NCBI GenBank assembly: GCA_036555325.1
Contig: DATBLQ010000048.1
Location: 1-26,829, forward strand
Length of the DNA: 26,829 nucleotides
Direction: 5' to 3'
Source: DATBLQ01 sp036555325
GTDB lineage: Bacteria; Pseudomonadota; Alphaproteobacteria; Rhizobiales; Aestuariivirgaceae
The notes under the pieces were generated by a model. It did no database searches. It had not been told where the DNA came from and was given only the letters and a program-made list of their open reading frames with translations. Made by a program: the position numbers and the translations under genes. This document shows positions 1 through 7,572 of the stretch, one piece after another (the first letter of the stretch is position 1; each line of letters begins with the position of its first letter).

Positions 1-1
1 G

Positions 2-385
2 GAGGAACGCCAGCGTCTTGCCGCCGAGGAAGCCGCCCGCAAGGCCGAGGAGGAACGCCAGCGCCTCGCCGCCGAGGAAGCCGCCCGCAAGGCCGAGGAG
101 GAACGCCAGCGCCTCGCCGCCGAGGAAGCCGCCCGCAAGGCTGAGGAAGAACGCCAGCGTCTCGCTGCTGAAGAAGCCGCTCGCAAGGCCGAAGAGGAAC
201 GCCAGCGTCTCGCCGCCGAGGAAGCCGCCCGCAAGGCTGAGGAAGAACGCCAGCGTCTTGCCGCCGAGGAAGCTGCCCGCAAGGCCGAGGAAGAACGCCT
301 ACGCCTCGCTGCTGAAGAAGCCGCCCGCAAGGCCGAGGAGGAGCGGCTCCGTATGGCCGAGGAAGCCGCCCGCACGGCTGAAGAA
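2..385 (+). repeat. Eight tandem 48-bp repeats inside a coding region
   Basis: The 48-bp unit begins GAGGAACGCCAGCG and recurs at 2, 50, 98, 146, 194, 242, 290 and 338. The first six copies differ almost only at synonymous third positions (GCC/GCT, GAG/GAA, CTT/CTC), so the 16-residue protein unit is preserved. Copies seven and eight carry amino-acid changes (QRL to LRL, then LRM). The window starts inside the array, so the true copy number is unknown. The array keeps the reading frame and is part of the gene, not an intergenic repeat. Confidence 0.92.
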
Positions 386-922
386 CAAAAACGACAAGCT
401 AGGGAGCGGCTGGCAAGAGAAATGGCGCTTCGAGACATAAATGTGCGGGAGTTGATGCAGCAGTCCCGTCGTGTGGCAGCCTGGAATTTCTCAGCCCAAA
501 GGGCGCGGGAACTTGCTGCGAGAAAAGCTCTTGAGGATGCTCAGGCAAAGATTGAGGAATTGCTGCGGTCAAGCGAAGCCAATTCCACCGGTACCCTTGC
601 GCAGGAACCAACTGTTGAGTCGAACTCCGGGGCCACGACCGACACCAGATCAATCACATCGACGATCCCCAGCCGGACCATACCTGATATACCTCCGCCT
701 GAGCCGCTGCCGGTCGAAGAAGGCGATGCATCGACTGGCCCAACACTAATCGATCCGAGCAGCACCGCGACGGAAAGCGTTTATAGCGAAGCGGAGGTCA
801 AGCCGCCCCAAACAATAGTGCCTCAACAGACACGTACGCCCAGTCTCCTGCAGCGGCTTCTCAAAGTGTCGCCGGCAAAGAAACGTCCCCCGCCGCGCAA
901 GAGATATAACTTCAACCAGTAG
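2..922 (+). CDS. 3' end of a repeat-rich, coiled-coil/low-complexity protein (N-terminus outside window)
   Basis: The reading frame is open from the window's first bases to a TAG at 920-922, giving 306 visible residues; the true start lies upstream. Residues 1-128 are eight copies of a 16-residue unit, EERQRLAAEEAARKAE, with the last two copies diverging. Its alternating Glu/Arg/Lys/Ala pattern predicts a long charged helix or coiled coil. A further helical stretch follows (roughly residues 129-185, including RVAAWNFSAQRARELAARKA), then a Ser/Thr/Pro-rich, probably disordered region, and a very basic tail ending KKRPPPRKRYNFNQ. The protein resembles TolA-like or cytoskeleton-like scaffolds in composition only. 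I recognise no enzymatic domain and assign no function. The next gene (957-1181) is convergent, so this is the last gene of its unit. Confidence 0.75.
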   Translation, partial: EERQRLAAEEAARKAEEERQRLAAEEAARKAEEERQRLAAEEAARKAEEERQRLAAEEAARKAEEERQRLAAEEAARKAEEERQRLAAEEAARKAEEERLRLAAEEAARKAEEERLRMAEEAARTAEEQKRQARERLAREMALRDINVRELMQQSRRVAAWNFSAQRARELAARKALEDAQAKIEELLRSSEANSTGTLAQEPTVESNSGATTDTRSITSTIPSRTIPDIPPPEPLPVEEGDASTGPTLIDPSSTATESVYSEAEVKPPQTIVPQQTRTPSLLQRLLKVSPAKKRPPPRKRYNFNQ

Positions 923-956
923 ATGGGTGACCCTCCTTCGTCGTGAGCAAGAACTG

Positions 957-1181
957 TCACAGTGCAAGTCGTCCGTGACGTGCTTCCTGCAGGAGAAATA
1001 TGCGGATCGCGCTGGAAAGATTTATCTCGCCACGGCCATAGTCAATCTGCGCAATCAGGGAAGATATCGATACGCTTCGAGTCTTGGCTGCACTCTGCAG
1101 CGCTTCCCAGAATTGCGGCTCCAGCGAAAGCGATGTGCGATGGCCCGCAACCCGAACAGAACGCTTCACGGGGCCGGCCAT
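957..1181 (-). CDS. Ribbon-helix-helix domain protein, coupled to fumC
   Basis: A 74-residue protein. It contains a pattern I recognise from the small ribbon-helix-helix family common next to fumC in Rhizobiales (RHH_4 type): KRSVRVAGHRTSLSLEPQFW, then a helix, then SISSLIAQID and NLSSAIRIFLL. The first stretch would form the DNA-contacting beta strand and the remainder two helices. The ATG at 1181 lies one base after the fumC stop codon, which implies translational coupling. RHH proteins usually bind DNA as dimers, but whether this one regulates fumC or anything else is inference. A competing plus-strand frame over the same bases has no recognisable protein pattern. Confidence 0.8.
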   Translation of the reverse strand: MAGPVKRSVRVAGHRTSLSLEPQFWEALQSAAKTRSVSISSLIAQIDYGRGEINLSSAIRIFLLQEARHGRLAL

Positions 1182-1182
1182 G

Positions 1183-2574
1183 CTACTCGGGCGAGACCAT
1201 GCGCTCAGGCTTCACCAGCTCATCGAATTCCTTTGCCGTCACATAACCCATCCGCAGAGCCTCTTCGCGAAGCGTTGTACCGTTCTTGTGAGCGGCCTTG
1301 GCGATTTCAGCAGCCTTGTCATAGCCAATCCTAGGCGTCAGTGCGGTAACGAGCATGAGTGATCGGTTCATCAACTCGGCAATGTGCTTGCGGTTTGGTT
1401 CTATGCCTGCGATGCAATTGTCGGTGAAGCTGACCGCAGCATCTGTAAGAAGTCTGATCGACTGCAGCGCATTGTAGATGATGACCGGCTTGAAGACGTT
1501 AAGTTCAAAATGACCCTGCGAGCCCGCAACGGTTACCGTCACGTGATTTCCGAACACCTGGCAACAGACCATGGTCAGCGCCTCGACCTGGGTTGGGTTG
1601 ACTTTCCCCGGCATTATGGATGAACCCGGCTCATTTTCGGGTAGCAGCAGTTCACCAAGTCCCGAGCGCGGACCTGAGCCGAGCCAGCGAATATCGTTGG
1701 CGATCTTAAAGAGGCTCACGGCAATCGTGTTGAGTGCGCCCGACAATTCGACAATAGTATCATTTGTCGCAAGCGCCTCGAATTTGTTGGCCGCCGGTTT
1801 GAATGGCAGCTTCGTCAAGCGCGTAACTTCCGCGGCAAAGGCCTTGTCGAATCCTTTTTTGGAATTAAGCCCGGTACCCACCGCCGTACCTCCCTGGGCA
1901 AGCCGATAGAGTCGCGGCAAAACCGATTTGATGCGATCAATACTCAATGCCACTTGCGTGGCATAGGCAGAAAACTCCTGGCCAAGCGTGATGGGCGTTG
2001 CATCTTGCGTATGGGTACGGCCGATTTTGATGATCTTTGTCCAAGCTCGTGCCTTTTTTTCCAGCGTGGTTTTGAGCTTCGTCAATGCCGGCAGCAACTG
2101 CCGGTTTATCTCCAACGCAGCCGCGATATGCATCGCAGTTGGAAATGCGTCGTTTGAAGATTGCGAGAGGTTCACGTGATCATTTGGGTGGATGGGTTTC
2201 TTTGATCCCATGGTTCCACCCATCAGCTCGATTGCGCGATTTGAGATGACCTCGTTGAGATTCATGTTCGTCTGGGTGCCGGATCCGGTCTGCCAGACGA
2301 CGAGCGGAAAATGCTCATCGAGCTTGCCTTCGATGACCTCATCGGCAGCCGCTATGATGTGCTTGGCAAGTTCGCCATCTAGTATCCCGAGCTTCACATT
2401 CGCCAGCGTCGCTGCCTTCTTCACGATTCCAAACGCACGGATAAGCGCCATTGGTATCTTCTCGCCGCCAATTTTGAAGTTGCCGAGCGAACGCTGGGTT
2501 TGGGCTCCCCAATATCTGCTTGTGTCGACATCGATCGGGCCGAAGCTGTCAGTCTCGACGCGAGTTCTTGCCAT
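1183..2574 (-). CDS. fumC: Class II fumarate hydratase (fumarase C)
   Basis: Catalyses reversible hydration of fumarate to malate in the TCA cycle as an oxygen-stable, iron-free homotetramer in the cytosol. The 463-residue length is typical. The superfamily signature GSSIMPGKVNPTQ is present, with serine at 318, and the catalytic histidine in GRTHTQDA falls at 188, the same numbers as in E. coli FumC. The substrate-site block SGTQTNMNLNEV and the HPNDHVNLSQSSND segment are intact. A GTG at 2583 would add three residues, but an AGGTGG ribosome site five bases before the ATG at 2574 favours the ATG. The upstream PHP gene ends at 2584, and the downstream RHH gene starts one base after the fumC stop, so all three are probably co-transcribed. 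Confidence 0.97.
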   Translation of the reverse strand: MARTRVETDSFGPIDVDTSRYWGAQTQRSLGNFKIGGEKIPMALIRAFGIVKKAATLANVKLGILDGELAKHIIAAADEVIEGKLDEHFPLVVWQTGSGTQTNMNLNEVISNRAIELMGGTMGSKKPIHPNDHVNLSQSSNDAFPTAMHIAAALEINRQLLPALTKLKTTLEKKARAWTKIIKIGRTHTQDATPITLGQEFSAYATQVALSIDRIKSVLPRLYRLAQGGTAVGTGLNSKKGFDKAFAAEVTRLTKLPFKPAANKFEALATNDTIVELSGALNTIAVSLFKIANDIRWLGSGPRSGLGELLLPENEPGSSIMPGKVNPTQVEALTMVCCQVFGNHVTVTVAGSQGHFELNVFKPVIIYNALQSIRLLTDAAVSFTDNCIAGIEPNRKHIAELMNRSLMLVTALTPRIGYDKAAEIAKAAHKNGTTLREEALRMGYVTAKEFDELVKPERMVSPE

Positions 2575-2583
2575 CTCTGCCAC

Positions 2584-3513
2584 CTACCGCTGATCGTACC
2601 AAATTGGATTGCTCCAAGCCCTTTTTCCGGAGCTGTCAATGACCACGATCCTGAGCCAGGGACTTTCCTTCACCTTCGTCCATGCCTTGCCAAGATCGGC
2701 CAAATTTAGTCTCGCTTCGGTAATTGCCCGCCCATACCGGCCGACGGATCGCGAGTTGTGGCCCACGACTGCAATGCTATCGACTGGTGAACAAGCCACC
2801 CGCAGCTCATTTGCGTCGATTGCCAGCTCATGAATTTGCGGTCCCTGGCTTGAATAGTAATGGCCGGCTTTGAGGGCCGACAGCAGTACCTCGGGCTCAA
2901 GCGTTTCAGCTTTGACATGCACCCAGCCGCCATAGGCATCGTCCGAGTTGAAATGTGCATCATCGGTGGCGAAGGCGGTAAGTCTCTTGCCTTGCCGCAG
3001 CAACTGATCGAGTAGATACCAACCGTCTCCTCGGTCAACCTCGACGCAACAGCCATGATTGTAGACTTCAACGGCATGCACGCCAGAGAGCGCCAGACCA
3101 TCCTCGAGCGACAGCTGTGACCATGCCGGGTGAGCGATCCCGACGAACGCGCCGGCAGCAACAGCCCGCGCTGCGAGCTCGGGTCCCGTTTCCTCCGGTG
3201 CCGGCCTGTCGAAATCGAGCGGCAACCCGGCTGCAACGATATGCCATAGCTCCCCGACTGCGGTTGCCATTGCATGAAGCTCGGCTCCAATCAAAGTTGT
3301 GAACCGGTTTGAGCGGAATTTGCGCGTATCGGCTATGGGCCAATGGAATCGCTCAAGAAAATGCTCTGACATCTGGACAAAGTCGTATCCTGCTCCCTTG
3401 TACGCCTCCACCACTGTCTCCAGTGGCAGGGCGCCGTCCGACAGATTTGAGTGGGTGTGCAAATTTCCGCGCCAGAAGCGGCCTTTTAATGAAAATGGTG
3501 CAATCTCCAGCAT
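2584..3513 (-). CDS. PHP-domain metal-dependent phosphoesterase
   Basis: A 309-residue cytosolic protein of the polymerase-and-histidinol-phosphatase (PHP) superfamily. The metal-binding motifs appear in order: HTHSNLSDG at residues 19-27, SEH near 50, GAEL near 76, AHP near 128 and a late DDAH near 185. These are the usual ligands of a trinuclear metal site that hydrolyses phosphoesters. The C-terminal third (VDSIAVVGHNSRSVGRYG onward) looks like a beta-rich extension seen in PHP proteins of the CehA/McbA kind. The substrate cannot be read from sequence; histidinol phosphate, nucleotides and other phosphoesters are all possible. It lies 38 bases after kup and abuts fumC, so it is probably the middle gene of that operon. 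Confidence 0.85.
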   Translation of the reverse strand: MLEIAPFSLKGRFWRGNLHTHSNLSDGALPLETVVEAYKGAGYDFVQMSEHFLERFHWPIADTRKFRSNRFTTLIGAELHAMATAVGELWHIVAAGLPLDFDRPAPEETGPELAARAVAAGAFVGIAHPAWSQLSLEDGLALSGVHAVEVYNHGCCVEVDRGDGWYLLDQLLRQGKRLTAFATDDAHFNSDDAYGGWVHVKAETLEPEVLLSALKAGHYYSSQGPQIHELAIDANELRVACSPVDSIAVVGHNSRSVGRYGRAITEARLNLADLGKAWTKVKESPWLRIVVIDSSGKRAWSNPIWYDQR

Positions 3514-3551
3514 CGCAGCTCGCTTTCATCGCCGTTATGGCCGATTTCCTC

Positions 3552-5456
3552 TCACACGGAAAGCTGCATGCCGAGTTCAACCACCCGTTCCGGCGGAATG
3601 CGATAAAAACCGGTAGCCCGCGATGATTGGTTGGCCAGCATGATGAACAGTCGCTGTTGCCAGAAGGGCAGGCTGGAGCGTACGGAAGTGCGGATTGCCC
3701 GTCGGCCGAGGAAGTATGAAGCTGTCCTGGGATCGATATCCAGGCCCTCCATGCGTGCGAGCCTAAGGGCGGCAGGCACATTAGGCGTTTCCATGAAACC
3801 GAACTTTGCCTTAATGAGCCACGCATCGAGCGGCAGTCTGGCAACCTCGAGCCGCTCGGCATTGGGAACGCGGGGTTCATCGGCCGTGCTGACATGGATG
3901 AAGACGAGCGTGTCGTGCAGCACACGGTTGTGCTTCAAATTGTGCAGCAGAGCGCTGGGTGCATAGATAGGATCGGTGACGAGGAAAATTCCTTCCCCCG
4001 CCACTCGCACGGGCGGCTTGCGCTCCAGGCTTTCCAACAGCCCCTTTAGTTCGACGCTGTCGCGGCGCAGCTTCTGCGCCAATGCTTCTCTGCCACGCCT
4101 CCACGTGAGCATGATTGTAATGACCGTAATGCCGATGAGAATCGGTACATATCCGCCGCTGACGATCTTGTAGCCGTTGGCGGTGAAGAACGTCAGCTCG
4201 ATAGACAGTATGAAGCCGAACGTCAGTCCCACCACCGCCACCGGCCAGCGCAGCGCAGCGCGGAAGAAGATAATCGCCAGGAAGGTGTCGATGATCATCG
4301 CGGTGTTGACCGCAATGCCGTAGGCTGCGGCTAGCGCGGACGACGAACGGAAGGTCAACACCAGAAAGGTCACGCCAAGGAACAGTATCCAGTTGATCTG
4401 GCTGATGTAGATTTGGCCGTGCTCGGTTTCGCTCGTGTGGGAAATATTCATTCTCGGCAGAAGTCCGAGATGGATGGCTTGCTGAGTAACCGAGAAAGCG
4501 CCTGTTATCACGGCCTGGCTTGCAATGACCGTTACCAGAGTGGCAAGCGCAACGAGAGGAATGAGAGCCCACGGCGGTACCATCAGGTAAAACGGATTGG
4601 CAAGCGCATTGGGATTTGAATAAATGAGGGCGCCTTGCCCAAGATAATTGAGGACCAGAGCTGGCAGCACCACGGTAAGCCAGGCGATGCGTATCGGCGT
4701 TTTACCAAAGTGCCCCATATCTGCATAGAGCGCCTCAGCCCCGGTAACTGCCAGAAACACGCCGCCCATAATGAGAAAGGCAATCCCGGTATGATGGCTG
4801 AGGATCACGAAGCCATACGCCGGATTGAAGGCGAACAGGATCTCGGGATCGTGGATTACATGGGAGAGACCCATGATTGCGATGACCGCGAACCACAGCG
4901 TGGTGACCGGTGCGAAGAATTTTGCCACACCGGCCGTGCCACGAAATTGAACAGCAAACAACGTGGCGAGAACCGCCAGCGTTAGCGGCACTACGAAATC
5001 CTCAAATCGCGGGTTGATTATTTTGAGGCCTTCGATTGCCGAGAGAACTGATATTGCAGGGGTGATCATCGCATCCCCGAAGAAAAAAGCGGCACCGACA
5101 ATGCCGAGAAGCAATGTAGGTCCCCCGCGTTTGCCGAGGGCATGCTCGACCAGCGTAACGAGTGCCAGCAGTCCGCCTTCGCCTTTGTTGTCGGCTCTCA
5201 TCAGAAGGTACACATATTTGAAGGTTACGATGATGATCAGCGACCACAGCAACAATGAAACCACGCCCAAAACGTCCAGACGCGAAACGGCCTCCCCGGT
5301 TGCCGCGTGTGAGAGCGCTTCTCGCAGCGCGTAGAGTGGACTTGTTCCAATGTCTCCGAACACGACGCCGATGGAACCGAAGACAAGCCCTAGTCGTGCC
5401 GGCTGTCTCGAGGCTCGATCACTGTCGCCGACTTCCTCGAACGGGCGATCCGTCAT
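3552..5456 (-). CDS. kup: Kup-type low-affinity potassium/proton symporter
   Basis: Potassium uptake protein of the KUP/HAK/KT family in the inner membrane, 634 residues, a normal length. The family's first signature, GSIGVVFGDIGTSPLYALREA, is at about residues 27-47, and about twelve hydrophobic helices follow up to about residue 450 (for example GAAFFFGDAMITPAISVLSA and LNYLGQGALI). The last 180 residues form the expected cytoplasmic domain, with VARLPLDAWLIKAKFGFMET and a C-terminal FYRIPPERVVELGMQLSV. A GAGG lies about ten bases before the ATG. It appears to be the first gene of the kup-PHP-fumC-RHH unit. Kup proteins often appear in several copies in rhizobia, so the exact paralogue (kup1, kup2 or similar) is not decided here. 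Confidence 0.96.
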   Translation of the reverse strand: MTDRPFEEVGDSDRASRQPARLGLVFGSIGVVFGDIGTSPLYALREALSHAATGEAVSRLDVLGVVSLLLWSLIIIVTFKYVYLLMRADNKGEGGLLALVTLVEHALGKRGGPTLLLGIVGAAFFFGDAMITPAISVLSAIEGLKIINPRFEDFVVPLTLAVLATLFAVQFRGTAGVAKFFAPVTTLWFAVIAIMGLSHVIHDPEILFAFNPAYGFVILSHHTGIAFLIMGGVFLAVTGAEALYADMGHFGKTPIRIAWLTVVLPALVLNYLGQGALIYSNPNALANPFYLMVPPWALIPLVALATLVTVIASQAVITGAFSVTQQAIHLGLLPRMNISHTSETEHGQIYISQINWILFLGVTFLVLTFRSSSALAAAYGIAVNTAMIIDTFLAIIFFRAALRWPVAVVGLTFGFILSIELTFFTANGYKIVSGGYVPILIGITVITIMLTWRRGREALAQKLRRDSVELKGLLESLERKPPVRVAGEGIFLVTDPIYAPSALLHNLKHNRVLHDTLVFIHVSTADEPRVPNAERLEVARLPLDAWLIKAKFGFMETPNVPAALRLARMEGLDIDPRTASYFLGRRAIRTSVRSSLPFWQQRLFIMLANQSSRATGFYRIPPERVVELGMQLSV

Positions 5457-5621
5457 GGGTGAACCTCAGGTGACACTTTCGGGCCGAAATCGATTCGATT
5501 GAAGTGCTTCACAGACGAGAGGCAAGCAGCGATTCCGAGGGCGGGGATATAGCTCCGATCGTGCGTCGGCAACAACCCCATGTGGCTAAAGAGCACATCG
5601 CCCACAAGGACACCGCTGGAA

Positions 5622-6533
5622 TTACTGAATATTCAGAACGCCACGGCAATCGGACGGCAAATTCGAAAGCAGCAACGGTCTCGGCGGTTTTGGTTTCGGC
5701 AATTTGCCCTTTGGTTTGTCCGGCGCCCAGGGTTTGCTTGATAGCCAATAGGCGAGTTCCCCGCCGCAACCCGTCCCATCGGATGGAGCCGGAACCGATT
5801 GATTCTTGCAACCGCTGTCATCGACTGGACATCGCATGCGGATGTGAAAATGGTAGGTGTGGCCGTAGTACGGACGCACCTTTGCAAGCCAGGAGCGATT
5901 TCCCTTGGCCCATTCGCAGAGTTTTTTCTTGATCGGCGGGTGCACGAAGATTCGGGCGACCTCGGGATAGGAGGCCGCCCTTTTGATGAGCTTGGCATGG
6001 GCTTCCGTCCACACTTTGGGATCAACACGCCAGCGGTCGAGAATGACGTTGGTCGCGGCGATATCTTCACGCTCCTTGGGAGATAAGACATGGCTGGGCA
6101 TTGGATTGAGCCAGATATCGGCATCAAGACCGATCTGATGGCTCGCATGGCCGGTGAGCATGGGGCCGCCGCGCGGCTGCGAAAGATCGCCAACCAGAAG
6201 TCCCGGCCAGTTATCATTTGCTTTTGCTTCGGTAGCGAGCTTCTCGATCAATGCAACCAGTTTTGGATGCCCCCACAGCCGGTTCCGAGATAGGCGCATG
6301 GCCTGCCACGCCGGTCCATTGACCGGCAGCATCGTCGCGCCAGCTAGGCAACCCTTGGCATAGAAGCCGATCGAGCGTGCCGCCAGTGGAGCTGGCGTTT
6401 TGACCTTGCCGAATAATTCTTTCGCCGGAGTTTTATCTATTGTGGCTGCGACAGCCGACGAATTCACAGGCAGTATTGAACCTGCGAATGCCACGGCCAA
6501 AACCAAGCTTGTGATCCCCGTCGATAAGCCCAT
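5622..6533 (-). CDS. mepA: Penicillin-insensitive murein endopeptidase (peptidase M74)
   Basis: Periplasmic zinc metallopeptidase that cuts D-alanyl-meso-diaminopimelyl cross-links in peptidoglycan. The 303-residue protein starts with a hydrophobic signal segment (TSLVLAVAFAGSILPVNSS). MepA landmarks follow: GPAWQAMRLSRNRLWGHP, the zinc motif GHASHQIGLDADIW (His129, His132, Asp139) and PYYGHTYHFHIRMRCP with His225, His228 and His230. Several cysteines (KGCLAG, RMRCP, SGCKN, GTGCGG) fit the disulfides of this family. The C-terminus carries a Pro/Lys-rich stretch (KPKGKLPKPKPPRPLLL). A GTG at 6536 is directly before the ATG at 6533; neither has a strong ribosome site. sspB ends 73-76 bases upstream on the same strand. 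Confidence 0.95.
   Translation of the reverse strand: MGLSTGITSLVLAVAFAGSILPVNSSAVAATIDKTPAKELFGKVKTPAPLAARSIGFYAKGCLAGATMLPVNGPAWQAMRLSRNRLWGHPKLVALIEKLATEAKANDNWPGLLVGDLSQPRGGPMLTGHASHQIGLDADIWLNPMPSHVLSPKEREDIAATNVILDRWRVDPKVWTEAHAKLIKRAASYPEVARIFVHPPIKKKLCEWAKGNRSWLAKVRPYYGHTYHFHIRMRCPVDDSGCKNQSVPAPSDGTGCGGELAYWLSSKPWAPDKPKGKLPKPKPPRPLLLSNLPSDCRGVLNIQ
5625..5636. repeat. Perfect 12-bp palindrome at the 3' end of mepA
   Basis: CTGAATATTCAG is a perfect inverted repeat without a spacer. It sits immediately before the mepA stop codon, 166 bases upstream of the kup start on the same strand. The position would suit an operator-like site ahead of kup, but it encodes LNIQ of MepA and may be chance. 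The rest of the 5457-5621 gap shows no clear promoter or terminator to my reading. Confidence 0.3.
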
Positions 6534-6609
6534 CACATCGCCAAGTGATTGCTTCTGCTGCGTTCCTTACCACTTGCAGCCCCCGAAGGCGAGAGGCTCT
6601 CCACAAGCG

Positions 6610-7116
6610 TTACTTTTTGCGGAAGGAATCGAGCGAAACGATTTTCTTGTCATCATTTGATGGTGTTGGGCCGCTGGTGGGAGGAGCGGGTAACGCTTCC
6701 GGTTCCGGTTTGCTGGCGTCAAGGGGGACGGGCGCCAGGTCTGGCGATACTTCGATTTTTTCAGTCATTTCAAACTGCAAGGCGAACTGCGCCGCCGGGT
6801 CAAAAAAGCCCTTGATCGACCCGAAGGGAACCACGAGCTTCTCCGGAATGTCGTTGAAGGAGAGTTCGACTTCAAAATCCTGCTCGTGAACCCGAAGATT
6901 CCAGAACTGATGCTGGAGAACCACAGTCATCTCGTTTTCGTATTTCGCACGCAAACGTTCCGAAATCCGCACCCCCGGGTGCCGGGTATTGAAGGAGACG
7001 TAAAAATGATGATCTCCTGGAAGGCCCGATTGTTCGGCACGCAACAATGCCGCGCGCACGACCCCACGCAGCGCCGCTTGCGCAAGCAGATCGTACCGCA
7101 TGAGGTCTTGGGCCAT
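6610..7116 (-). CDS. sspB: SspB-like ClpXP protease adaptor (alphaproteobacterial type)
   Basis: Adaptor that binds ssrA-tagged and some native substrates and delivers them to ClpXP. The 168-residue protein starts MAQDLMRYDLLAQAALRGVV, which matches the alpha-type SspB opening. The substrate-binding beta fold follows, including HFYVSFNTRHPGVRISERLR, MTVVLQHQFWNL and FEVELSFNDIPEKLVVPFGS. The C-terminal third is a Pro/Glu-rich linker ending IVSLDSFRKK, the expected short tail that docks onto the ClpX N-domain. A GGGAG ribosome site lies six bases before the ATG. The tmRNA gene, which makes the tag SspB recognises, lies 110 bases upstream on the same strand. Confidence 0.95.
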   Translation of the reverse strand: MAQDLMRYDLLAQAALRGVVRAALLRAEQSGLPGDHHFYVSFNTRHPGVRISERLRAKYENEMTVVLQHQFWNLRVHEQDFEVELSFNDIPEKLVVPFGSIKGFFDPAAQFALQFEMTEKIEVSPDLAPVPLDASKPEPEALPAPPTSGPTPSNDDKKIVSLDSFRKK

Positions 7117-7225
7117 GACCGCTCCCTTTGAAGATCATACTACTACTTTGCCTCGGCTGGAAAAAGCCAAGAGCGCATGTCTGTGTTGAATGGGTTCGTT
7201 AAATCGCGGGCTCGGCGGGAGAGAG

Positions 7226-7566
7226 TGCAGGCTTCTGTTGCCAGGCGCCTGCGGACCCCGCCTAGAGCGGCTTAGGCTCTAGGACTTTGATTTCGGCAGT
7301 CGCACTGCATTAAGCAGCGAGACGAACCGGAGCATAGTTGTCGTTGGCAACTATATGTTTGGTCCGATAACGGCGGTACCATCCCGGGCAAAAGCGCGCT
7401 CTTTACACCCTCGTCGATCCTAGTTCACCCCCAGCAGATATTTCTCTGCGGAAGCGCCACCGCTGCCCTTGGAGGAGCATTTGGTGGAGGTGCCGGGTAC
7501 TGCCCCCGGGTCCGATAGGTTTATTGCAACGGCTATTTATCACCATAGCCAGCCTTGCGGCTGGCA
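7226..7566 (-). ncRNA. ssrA: Circularly permuted (two-piece, alpha-type) tmRNA
   Basis: The tRNA halves are swapped, as in alphaproteobacterial tmRNA. The acceptor piece is transcribed first: a 5' hairpin with a GCAA tetraloop (7565-7548), CGGAC, then the T-arm (CCGGG/CCCGG at 7509-7505 and 7497-7493), CACCTCC (7492-7486), A and an encoded CCA at 7484-7482. An intervening segment (7481-7433) follows. The coding piece begins at 7432 with GGGGGTG, which pairs with CACCTCC and gives the G3-U70 alanine identity pair. Next comes GGATCGACGAGG, like the classical tmRNA 5' end, and the tag frame at 7348-7310. Beyond are hairpins at 7308-7296 and 7283-7261 and a segment with GTCCGCAGG and CTGGCAA, like E. 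coli pseudoknot 4. The outer ends are estimates. Confidence 0.9.
7310..7348 (-). other. tmRNA tag-peptide reading frame (ANDNYAPVRLAA, stop)
   Basis: Read on the minus strand, twelve sense codons from GCC (7348) to GCT and then TAA (7312-7310) encode ANDNYAPVRLAA. With the alanine carried by the charged tmRNA, the tag added to stalled proteins would be AANDNYAPVRLAA. The AANDNY opening is typical of ssrA tags and is the side bound by SspB. The terminal LAA is the ClpX degron. The bases just before, TAGTT, match the usual context of the resume codon. The middle (PVR) is the variable part of such tags. Confidence 0.9.
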
Positions 7567-7572
7567 CGGCCT

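Noticed and set aside
2..385. Possible CRISPR-like array because of regular spacing
   Set aside because: The repeats are contiguous with no unique spacers and translate to a conserved 16-residue unit.
18..440. An open frame of 140 codons with an Arg/Pro-rich product
   Set aside because: It is the alternate frame of the 48-bp repeat array; the Glu/Arg/Ala frame continues into a non-repetitive protein and ends in a normal C-terminus.
927..1334. Plus-strand frame over 957-1181 and the fumC 3' end
   Set aside because: The minus strand carries a recognisable ribbon-helix-helix protein and fumC; the plus frame has no family pattern.
7148..7172. Hairpin CTTGGCT/AGCCGAG between tmRNA and sspB as a terminator
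   Set aside because: It is short, includes a wobble pair and is not followed by a T run on the transcribed strand.
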